Source: Sedimentisphaerales bacterium (GTDB lineage Bacteria; Planctomycetota; Phycisphaerae; Sedimentisphaerales; SG8-4). Taken from it: DNA of 9,072 nt. Made by a program: the position numbers and the translations under genes. Each line of letters starts with the position of its first letter. The first letter of the stretch is position 1. Below are positions 1 to 5,053 of the stretch, in pieces. Under the pieces are notes generated by a model, which was not told the DNA's origin, did no database searches, and was given only the letters and a program-made list of their open reading frames with translations. The stretch covers positions 1 to 9,072 of the forward strand of contig JAFGCA010000598.1 of NCBI GenBank assembly GCA_016932895.1, in the 5' to 3' direction.

Positions 1-5
1 ACATA

Positions 6-1037
6 GTGACGCGAAAACCGTTTCGTGAAATGGCGAAAAAGGCCCAGGATGAGGGCCGCCGACTGGTCGCCCCTCTGGTCGGTTTCCCCGGACTCAATAT
101 GACCGGATGCACGGTCAAGCTGGCCCAACAGAACTACGGCGAACACTACAAGGTGGTCAAGCTGCTGGCGGAGACCTTCCAGCCGGACGTGGTCTTTCCC
201 CTGATGGACCTCTCCGTCGAGGCCAACGCCCTGGGCCGCTACACCCTTTTTCCCAAGGAGGAATCCGCCACCGTTCTCAAAGACAGCTTCTCCGTCAACG
301 ACCTGCCGGCCGGCGCCCAGATCAATATCTCCTTCGACACGCGCCTGCTGGGCTACATCGAGACGCTCAAGCTCATGAGCATCGGGCTGTCCACGTCCGT
401 GCTGCGGGGCGCCTATGTCACGGGCCCCTATTCGCTGGCGGCCCTGATGATGGGCGCCGACGAAGCCGCCATGGCCACCATGCTGCGTCCCGACGAGCTG
501 ACCCAGGTCTGCCAGTTCACCACGGAGAAGATCCAGGAGTACGTGCGGTGGCTGATCGCCGCCGGGGCCCAGGTAATCTGCATCCTGGAGCCGAGCGCCG
601 TGATGCTCGGGCCCGCTCAGTTCGAGCAGTTTTCGTCCACCTACGTCCGCCACATCAACGATAGCTGCAAGTATACGGGCGTGGCGACCGTATATCACAC
701 GTGCGGCAACACGATGCACCTGGTGGGCAAAATGGTGGAGTCGGGCGTGGACGCCGTGAGTCTCGATTCCCCGGAGGCGGGCGTCGATCTGCCCGCCGTG
801 GCCGAGAAACTGCCGCCCGAGGTGATGCTCATTGGCAACATCAACCCCACCGGCACGATTCTGCGGCAGCGGCCGGGCGACGTCGAGGCCGAAGTGACCG
901 AGCTGTTGCGAAGCATGGAGCCTTTTGGCAATTTCGTTTTGAGCACGGGCTGCGATCTGCCGCAGGAGACGCCGCTGGAGAACATCCACGCGTTCATGCG
1001 GGCCGGCCGCCGCTACCGACGCCCGAACAGACAGTGA
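6..1037 (+). CDS. Uroporphyrinogen decarboxylase-family (MtaA/CmuA-type) methyltransferase
   Basis: This 343-residue protein belongs to the UroD/MtaA superfamily. Members such as MtaA and MtbA move a methyl group from a methylated corrinoid protein to a thiol or other acceptor in the cytoplasm. The zinc-ligand pattern His-x-Cys...Cys of that branch is visible: H231 and C233 in 'YHTCGN' and C316 in 'LSTGCDLP', followed by the family's 'P.EN..A' ending near residues 323-330. The segment 'GPYSLAALMMG' (140-150) and the 'GNINPTG' loop (277-283) also fit. True heme-pathway HemE lacks this zinc motif, so HemE is unlikely. I take the GTG at 6 as start because it overlaps a TAG at 4-6 (TAGTG), which suggests translational coupling to an upstream gene outside the window. 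The frame is open to the window edge, so a longer N-terminus cannot be excluded. The next gene begins 33 bp downstream. The substrate and partner corrinoid protein are not visible. Confidence 0.88.
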   Translation: MTRKPFREMAKKAQDEGRRLVAPLVGFPGLNMTGCTVKLAQQNYGEHYKVVKLLAETFQPDVVFPLMDLSVEANALGRYTLFPKEESATVLKDSFSVNDLPAGAQINISFDTRLLGYIETLKLMSIGLSTSVLRGAYVTGPYSLAALMMGADEAAMATMLRPDELTQVCQFTTEKIQEYVRWLIAAGAQVICILEPSAVMLGPAQFEQFSSTYVRHINDSCKYTGVATVYHTCGNTMHLVGKMVESGVDAVSLDSPEAGVDLPAVAEKLPPEVMLIGNINPTGTILRQRPGDVEAEVTELLRSMEPFGNFVLSTGCDLPQETPLENIHAFMRAGRRYRRPNRQ

Positions 1038-1070
1038 CAAAATGCTGGGTCCAGGGAGGTGCACGAAGCC

Positions 1071-1718
1071 ATGAAGAGATTGCGGGAGTTTTTCAAATCG
1101 ACCCTCGTCGGCGGTCTGCTCGTGCTGCTGCCGTTGACGATCTTCGTCTACGCCCTGGTCTGGGTCTTCAACCTCGTCCACAAGGCGATCAGTCCCCTGA
1201 CCAAGATCATCCTGGAGAAATCCACGCTCCAGATCATTGTCGCCGACGTCGTAGCCATCGGACTGCTCGTGCTGGTCTGCTTCCTGGTGGGCATGTTCGT
1301 GCGGACGCGCTTCGGCCGCTGGATGTACGCCCTGATCGAATCGCGACTGCTGCGCAAGACGCCCGGCTACTCGATGATCAAGGAGACGGTCTCGCAGTTC
1401 CTCGACAAGGACAAGCAGTCGCCCTTCTCGTCGGTCGCGCTGGCGCGAATCTTCGAGAGCGACACGCTGGTGTCCGTCTTCGTCACCGACAAGCACGCCG
1501 ACGGCAGCTACACCGTCTTCATGCCGACCGGACCCAACCCGACCTCGGGCAACATCTATCATCTCGCCGCCGCGAACGTCTTTCCCGTGGACGTCCCGGT
1601 CGAGGACGCCATGCGATCCATCATCAGTTGCGGCGCCGGCTCTTCCACCCTGATCAGCAAGCTCGCCGAGACCCGCGCCGCTGCGGGTCAAGACCAGGCG
1701 CCGGACGAGAAACGCTGA
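1071..1718 (+). CDS. DUF502 family two-helix membrane protein
   Basis: This 215-residue inner-membrane protein has two hydrophobic helices at about residues 12-35 and 56-77 and a soluble C-terminal domain. The DUF502 hallmarks are present: 'TPGYSMIKETVSQF' (97-110) after the second helix and the 'FMPTGPNPTSG' block (150-160). The biochemical role of DUF502 proteins is not established, so none is assigned. The ATG at 1071 is preferred over the GTG at 1059: a purine-rich ribosome site, GGGAGG (1054-1059), lies 11 nt before the ATG and overlaps the GTG itself. The N-terminus from this ATG is a short basic stretch followed directly by the first helix. The gene lies 33 bp after the methyltransferase and 48 bp before the DUF302 gene, consistent with one transcript. 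The C-terminal tail after about residue 200 is Ala/Gln/Asp-rich and probably disordered. Confidence 0.88.
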   Translation: MKRLREFFKSTLVGGLLVLLPLTIFVYALVWVFNLVHKAISPLTKIILEKSTLQIIVADVVAIGLLVLVCFLVGMFVRTRFGRWMYALIESRLLRKTPGYSMIKETVSQFLDKDKQSPFSSVALARIFESDTLVSVFVTDKHADGSYTVFMPTGPNPTSGNIYHLAAANVFPVDVPVEDAMRSIISCGAGSSTLISKLAETRAAAGQDQAPDEKR

Positions 1719-1766
1719 GTCCCGGGCCCGCGGACGGGCGATGGGGCGAGAAAGTGAGGATGTGCC

Positions 1767-2150
1767 ATGATCCACGTAGGAGAGACGAAAGGCCCGATTG
1801 AAAGCGTCGTCGCCCGCCTGGAGAAAGCCTCGGTCGAGAACGGGTTCGGCGTCCTGGGGATCCACGACCTCAAGGAGAAGATGGCCGCCAAAGGCGTGGA
1901 CTTCGCCTGCGAGTGCCGCGTGATGGAAGTCTGCAATCCGCACAAGGCCAAGGAGGTGCTCGAAGAGAACATGTCCATCTCCACCGCCCTGCCCTGCCGC
2001 ATCTCCATCTACCCGGAAGGCGACAGGGTGAAGGTCGCGACGATCCGCCCGACGATGCTGCTGAACCTCTTCGACAGCCCCGAGCTCCAGATCGTCGCCC
2101 GCGAAGTCGAGGACACGCTGGTCCGCATCATCGACACCGCCTGCGCATAG
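1767..2150 (+). CDS. DUF302 domain protein
   Basis: This 127-residue soluble protein consists almost entirely of a DUF302 domain. Family-like features are an N-terminal helix 'IESVVARLEKA' (11-21), a strand-rich middle, the conserved 'EVCNPHKA' (54-61) where the Cys-Asn-Pro motif sits, and 'ALPCRISIY' (74-82), the usual 'LPC(R/K)' segment. DUF302 proteins are small alpha/beta proteins of unknown biochemical role, often found near thiol, sulfur or metal chemistry genes. Here the two conserved cysteines (C56, C77) may form a redox or ligand site; that is inference. The start ATG at 1767 is supported by a GAGGA ribosome site at 1756-1760, six nt upstream. There is no signal peptide. It is probably the last gene of the first cluster, because a stable hairpin follows 32 nt after the stop. 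Confidence 0.88.
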   Translation: MIHVGETKGPIESVVARLEKASVENGFGVLGIHDLKEKMAAKGVDFACECRVMEVCNPHKAKEVLEENMSISTALPCRISIYPEGDRVKVATIRPTMLLNLFDSPELQIVAREVEDTLVRIIDTACA

Positions 2151-2182
2151 CCGCGGGGCCTTCCCGTGCGGGCCTCGGAGAC

Positions 2183-2224
2183 GCCCGACCCGGATCAAGG
2201 CGTTTCTTAACGCATCGGTCGGGC
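2183..2224 (+). terminator. Possible terminator hairpin after the DUF302 gene
   Basis: An inverted repeat begins 32 nt after the DUF302 stop. The stem pairs GCCCGACC (2183-2190) with GGTCGGGC (2217-2224), then GAT (2193-2195) with ATC (2214-2216), then GCGTT (2200-2204) with AACGC (2209-2213), closing on a TCTT loop. The unpaired bases lie only on the 5' side. No T-tract follows, so it is not a classical intrinsic terminator. It could be a transcript-end stabiliser or a weak terminator. Confidence 0.42.
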
Positions 2225-2230
2225 AAATGC

Positions 2231-2260
2231 TGTGCAAGAAGAACCGCCGGGCCCTATAAT
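2231..2260 (+). promoter_or_regulatory. Candidate sigma-70-type promoter
   Basis: A perfect TATAAT lies at 2255-2260. A weak -35 candidate, TGTGCA (2231-2236, three of six matches to TTGACA), lies 18 nt upstream. The -10 box sits inside a small hairpin, GCCCTA (2251-2256) pairing with TAGGGC (2264-2269), which may be chance. It would drive the gene at 2545 through the palindromic element, giving a long leader of about 280 nt. No start is visible closer to it. Evidence is motif match only. Confidence 0.3.
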
Positions 2261-2291
2261 CCGTAGGGCAGTAATGCTTGATACCTCCAAT

Positions 2292-2298
2292 TATATGA
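2292..2298 (+). repeat. 7-bp direct repeat, left copy (putative target-site duplication)
   Basis: TATATGA occurs here and again at 2478-2484, each copy exactly six bp outside an arm of the palindromic element. The repeat does not extend in either direction. Symmetric placement supports a target duplication, but a 7-bp AT-rich match can arise by chance. Confidence 0.5.
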
Positions 2299-2304
2299 CA
2301 AGTG

Positions 2305-2329
2305 TTTTGCAAAATGGAGATTAGGCTTA
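2305..2329 (+). repeat. Left 25-bp inverted arm
   Basis: This arm is the exact reverse complement of 2447-2471. One further G-T wobble pair (2330/2446) is possible in RNA. Its inner end carries GGCTTATAT (2324-2332), which recurs at 2372-2380 in the middle of the element. Confidence 0.85.
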
Positions 2330-2332
2330 TAT

Positions 2333-2368
2333 TCTTCAAGGAAATCGTTGGTGTGATTTCCTTGAAGA
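2333..2368 (+). repeat. Inner hairpin 1 of the palindromic element
   Basis: A perfect 14-bp stem (2333-2346 with 2355-2368) closes on the 8-nt loop GTTGGTGT. The stem top reads AAATC...GATTT, like that of inner hairpin 2. Confidence 0.8.
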
Positions 2369-2407
2369 CGGGGCTTATATCCCTATACGAAAAGCACTTA
2401 CGTTCTC

Positions 2408-2441
2408 GGGAGGAAAAATCAAGAAGGAGATTTTTCCTCCC
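2408..2441 (+). repeat. Inner hairpin 2 of the palindromic element
   Basis: A perfect 13-bp stem (2408-2420 with 2429-2441) closes on the 8-nt loop AAGAAGGA. The base is GC-rich (GGGAGG/CCTCCC) and the top is A/T-rich (AAAAATC/GATTTTT). Loop length and stem length closely match hairpin 1, while the sequence differs. Confidence 0.8.
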
Positions 2442-2446
2442 TAAAG

Positions 2447-2471
2447 TAAGCCTAATCTCCATTTTGCAAAA
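2447..2471 (+). repeat. Right 25-bp inverted arm
   Basis: Exact reverse complement of 2305-2329. With the left arm it would close a long stem enclosing both inner hairpins, either as a cruciform in DNA or a branched fold in RNA. Confidence 0.85.
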
Positions 2472-2477
2472 GTTCAG

Positions 2478-2484
2478 TATATGA
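2478..2484 (+). repeat. 7-bp direct repeat, right copy (putative target-site duplication)
   Basis: Second copy of TATATGA, six bp beyond the right arm; see the copy at 2292-2298. Confidence 0.5.
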
Positions 2485-2544
2485 AATACCAACGCGTTTC
2501 AACGCGGAACCAGCCGAAACCAATGGAAAGGTCCAGAAGAAGCC

Positions 2545-3423
2545 ATGCGCGCGAATAGAGCCAAATCGCTTCTGTCGATTATCGCCACGGCCACGTCGGG
2601 GGTTCTGATATTGATCTACTGGCTCGCCCCGGCCGAACCGGGCAGCCATCGCCTGCATATACTCCTGATCGACTGTATCCCGGACGCCGTGATCGTCTTG
2701 ATCGCCATTCCCATCGTCTACTGGCTGTTCTACCGACGAGGTCTGACGAACATGGGCGATTGTCCGCTGTTCTCCGAAGACGGCGACGCGAAGATGCCGG
2801 TTCCGCCGGTCCATCAGTGCGACAAACCCGCCCGGGCGATTCGTCAGAAAACCCCGGCAGCCGCTGACAAGAGACAAGATGAACCCGTCACGCAACAGGA
2901 CGTGCTGCTCGTCGTGGATGCCGAGGGCGGCCTTGCCGGGAGCGCGAGGACACTGTCGGGCTTGAATGCCGCGATCCGTACGGCCGAGGCGAGGGACATG
3001 CCCGTGCTGTTTGCGTGCGAGCGGTGTGCGGGAAAACAAGAGGACGACGCCCGCGCTGGCCACACCGACACGGCTCCGCCTGCTGCCGAATTCCCGTGTG
3101 GCCTCTACCGGCCCGCCGGCAGCACCGTATTTGCCCTCGATGCGGACCCGGATGCCCCGGGCGGAGCCGTGGCGAATCCCGCCCTCGAGATGGTCCTCTC
3201 GCACCGGAGGATCCGTACCGTGTACGTCGCCGCGATCGCGCCGGCCCACGTCGTGCAGGCAACGTGCCGGGGCATCCTTCAGCGACGCAAGAAAGCCGTC
3301 CTGCTCGAAGCCGCCACCGCCGGCGTCGAACAGGCGGACACCGCATGGCACCAGCTCGCCCCCGAAGGTCTCGCCAGAATCGACCGGCTCCCCCCAGCCG
3401 GTCAGGAGCCGACCGCCCCCTGA
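2545..3423 (+). CDS. Membrane-anchored protein with degenerate isochorismatase-like domain
   Basis: This 292-residue protein has two hydrophobic helices (about 9-28 and 39-62), a charged, Pro/Lys-rich linker (about 66-117) and an alpha/beta domain (about 118-262). That domain reads like the isochorismatase / cysteine hydrolase fold: a first strand 'DVLLVVDAEGG' (119-129) with D125 where the catalytic Asp usually sits, a helix and strand 'AEARDMPVLFAC' (147-158), and the late block 'RTVYVAAIAPAHVVQATCRG' (224-243) followed by 'AVLLEAATAGV'. In active enzymes the late block has the nucleophilic Cys ('TDVCV.AT'). By alignment on the shared A.....AT pattern that position is V236 here, with C241 five residues later, and no catalytic Lys is evident. 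I infer a divergent, possibly non-catalytic member tethered to the inner membrane. Start is the ATG at 2545 after the purine-rich AGAAGAAG (2535-2542). It stands alone downstream of the palindromic element. The fold assignment is by eye and moderate. Confidence 0.72.
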   Translation: MRANRAKSLLSIIATATSGVLILIYWLAPAEPGSHRLHILLIDCIPDAVIVLIAIPIVYWLFYRRGLTNMGDCPLFSEDGDAKMPVPPVHQCDKPARAIRQKTPAAADKRQDEPVTQQDVLLVVDAEGGLAGSARTLSGLNAAIRTAEARDMPVLFACERCAGKQEDDARAGHTDTAPPAAEFPCGLYRPAGSTVFALDADPDAPGGAVANPALEMVLSHRRIRTVYVAAIAPAHVVQATCRGILQRRKKAVLLEAATAGVEQADTAWHQLAPEGLARIDRLPPAGQEPTAP

Positions 3424-3630
3424 CGTGCTCCAAACCCGCCCTGCCCGAATATCCACCGTCAACCCCGAAACAAAAAGCCTGCCCCCTCGGTCTCCCTTGT
3501 GGTATCATTAACCGTGCAGAGTGCAGGAATACCGATTATGATGTTACCCGGCAAAACCGGGACCGGATCGGCTGGGAAGTTCCGGTGACTCACTGAAAAC
3601 CATAAGATCGAATAGAAAGAGAAGGCCCCT
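3424..3630. other. Intergenic region before the oxidoreductase gene
   Basis: This non-coding gap of 207 bp holds a candidate extended -10 promoter (3500-3508). A small hairpin, CCCGG (3547-3551) with CCGGG (3557-3561) around CAAAA, lies in what would be the leader. The ribosome site AGAGAAGG (3618-3624) is six nt before the start codon. No terminator for the upstream gene is evident. Confidence 0.5.
3500..3508 (+). promoter_or_regulatory. Candidate extended -10 promoter for the oxidoreductase gene
   Basis: TGGTATCAT reads as TG-n-TATCAT, five of six bases of TATAAT plus the extended TG. It lies about 122 bp before the ATG at 3631. No good -35 box is seen at 17 bp. The identical 9-mer occurs at 7613-7621 upstream of another forward gene. 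Confidence 0.38.
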
Positions 3631-4959
3631 ATGAGTACAGACAATAGTACGACACTCACGCGGCGTCGATTCCTGAGACGCGGGGCGATGGCGGCAGGTG
3701 CGGTGGCGCTGCCCTGGTACGTCCCGGCCTCTGCACTGGGACGCGGCGGCGCCGTGGCGCCGAGCGACCGCATCGTGATGGGCGGAATCGGCATCGGCGG
3801 CCGCGGTTCGTATGACCTGGGGTACATGTTGAACCAGCCGGATGTGCAGTGGGTCGCCATCTGTGATGTCCTCAGAAGCAAACGGCAAGCGGCCAAGGGC
3901 GTAGTGGACCGCAAATACGGCAACAAGGATTGTGTCGTGTATGGCGATATGCGCGAGCTTCTTGCCGAGCGCACGGACGTGGATGCCGTGCTGATCGCCA
4001 CCGGCGACCGCTGGCACGCCCTGGCCTCGATCCTGGCGATGCGGGCGGGCAAGGACGTCTATTGTGAAAAGCCGGCCTGCCTCACGATGGCGCAGGGCCG
4101 CGCGGTCGTCGAAACCGCCCGCCGGTATCGCCGAGTCTATCAGACCGGCGCCCAGCGGCTCAGCGAGCCGAACCATGTGTTCGCCATCGAGATGGCCCGC
4201 TCCGGCCGCCTCGGCCCGATTCATACCGTCTACGCCGACTGTCGTTGGCGCGACGGGTTGCGTCACGACTGGCTGCCGGCCGAACCCGAGCCGCCCCGGG
4301 ACGAGCTGGACTGGGACATCTGGCTCGGCCCATGTCCCTGGCGACCGTACAACCCCGGCTACGTCAATGGCGGCGGGTGGTATCACTTCTATGATTTCGC
4401 TACGGATGTCGCGATGTGGGGCGCCCACACGGTGGCCCAGGCCCTGGCCGGACTCGACATGACGGACGTCTCCTTCATCGAGTTCGAGTATGACCGCCCC
4501 GATGCCACCATGGTGACGCGTCTGTCCAACGGGATAAAACTGGTTCTCTTCCGGGTCACCGGCTCGGTTTGGGAGCCGTGCGAATACTGGCACGGCGCCT
4601 GTGGCGAGCGGTTCGACGGTCCGCAAGGTTGGGCCGGAGCGGCCGACGGCTATTCGGCGCCCGATGTCTCGTCGCCGGCGCTGATGCGCGAATACAAGAA
4701 GGTCCTGGCGGACTACACGGCCCGCACCCAACGGTCCCTGGACCACGTGCGGGATTTCTTCGACTGCATCCGCTCGCGCCGCCCCGCCGTGGCGAGCCCC
4801 GAGGTCATGTATCGATCCATGTGCATCTGCCTGGCGGCCGACATCTGCGAGAAATTGCAGCGAAACCTGAAGTTCGATCTCGGCAAGGCTGAGTTCGTCG
4901 GCGACGCCGAAGCCAACCGCATGCGCTCCCGCGCCATGCGCGTGCCCTACACAATCTAA
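3631..4959 (+). CDS. Tat-exported Gfo/Idh/MocA family oxidoreductase
   Basis: This 442-residue NAD(P)-dependent oxidoreductase has a twin-arginine signal at the N-terminus: 'RRRFLR' (11-16) followed by the hydrophobic 'GAMAAGAVALPWYVPASALG'. It should therefore be folded in the cytoplasm and exported. A Rossmann fold follows, with the glycine loop 'GIGIGGRG' (52-59), the acidic strand end 'AICD' (76-79) and the family's 'EKP' motif (E146-K147-P148), whose Lys is catalytic in characterised members. The C-terminal part contains 'DWDIWLGPCPWRPYNPGY' (227-244) and 'MWGAH' (262-266). Related proteins usually read 'DWGAH' there, so M262 replaces a commonly conserved acid while H266 is kept. Substrates of the family are mostly sugars, inositols and their derivatives; this one's substrate cannot be named. 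Start at 3631 follows AGAGAAGG six nt upstream. It appears monocistronic, ending at a hairpin. Confidence 0.93.
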   Translation: MSTDNSTTLTRRRFLRRGAMAAGAVALPWYVPASALGRGGAVAPSDRIVMGGIGIGGRGSYDLGYMLNQPDVQWVAICDVLRSKRQAAKGVVDRKYGNKDCVVYGDMRELLAERTDVDAVLIATGDRWHALASILAMRAGKDVYCEKPACLTMAQGRAVVETARRYRRVYQTGAQRLSEPNHVFAIEMARSGRLGPIHTVYADCRWRDGLRHDWLPAEPEPPRDELDWDIWLGPCPWRPYNPGYVNGGGWYHFYDFATDVAMWGAHTVAQALAGLDMTDVSFIEFEYDRPDATMVTRLSNGIKLVLFRVTGSVWEPCEYWHGACGERFDGPQGWAGAADGYSAPDVSSPALMREYKKVLADYTARTQRSLDHVRDFFDCIRSRRPAVASPEVMYRSMCICLAADICEKLQRNLKFDLGKAEFVGDAEANRMRSRAMRVPYTI

Positions 4960-4969
4960 TTGGACAACC

Positions 4970-5022
4970 GGAACAGTCGCCTATCATGGTGCAATGTATG
5001 ACCATCAATAGGCGACTGTCCC
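4970..5022. repeat. REP-like hairpin between convergent genes, possible two-way terminator
   Basis: ACAGTCGCCTAT (4973-4984) pairs perfectly with ATAGGCGACTGT (5008-5019). After a small bulge, ATGGT (4986-4990) pairs with ACCAT (5001-5005), closing on a 10-nt loop. The outer GG (4970-4971) can pair with CC (5021-5022) across one mismatch. It begins 11 nt after the oxidoreductase stop and 32 nt after the stop of the opposing gene, a good position for ending both transcripts. No T-tract follows on either strand. The core 'GGCGACTGTCCC' resembles dispersed palindromes common in planctomycete and related genomes; this is from memory and not tested here. Confidence 0.6.
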
Positions 5023-5053
5023 TCTCCGTGAGATCATCTGGATCAACCGGCGA

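Larger units (their letters stand above)
2299..2477. mobile_element. MITE-like palindromic element with 25-bp perfect inverted arms
   Basis: This AT-rich block interrupts a GC-rich region. The arms at 2305-2329 and 2447-2471 are perfect inverted copies of each other over 25 bp (outer end TTTTGCAAAATGG, inner end AGGCTTA). Inside lie two strong hairpins. Six bp outside each arm is the same 7-mer, TATATGA (2292-2298 and 2478-2484), which looks like a target-site duplication. The bounded element is then 179 bp, and the six outermost bases do not match each other except at the first position. It contains no transposase and is too short for one, so it would be non-autonomous. A 60-codon frame runs through it but has no recognisable protein character. 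Alternatively it is a highly structured RNA leader for the downstream gene. The transposon family is not identified; a 7-bp duplication alone is not diagnostic. Confidence 0.62.

Noticed and set aside
701..1801. 366-codon forward frame spanning the methyltransferase end and the DUF502 gene
   Set aside because: It is an out-of-frame, Arg-rich shadow overlapping two confidently assigned genes.
2302..2484. 60-codon open frame through the palindromic element
   Set aside because: It starts with GTG and has no ribosome site. Its codons are imposed by the inverted arms and hairpins, and the product has no recognisable protein character.
2490..2506. CAACGCG repeated 10 bp apart (2490-2496 and 2500-2506) as an operator
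   Set aside because: There are only two short copies of a CG-rich word in a GC-rich genome. Position just before the gene at 2545 is suggestive but too weak to list as a feature.
2452..3462. Long reverse open frame opposite the isochorismatase-like gene
   Set aside because: It is a GC-driven shadow. The forward frame has clear membrane helices and a recognisable fold; the reverse product is Gly/Arg/Asp-rich without domains.
3547..3561. CCCGG/CCGGG hairpin as a terminator
   Set aside because: The stem is only five bp, no T-tract follows, and it lies downstream of the candidate promoter inside the oxidoreductase leader.
3544..4746. 400-codon reverse open frame opposite the oxidoreductase
   Set aside because: The forward frame matches a well-known family throughout, including the Tat signal and EKP motif. 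The reverse frame is a shadow.
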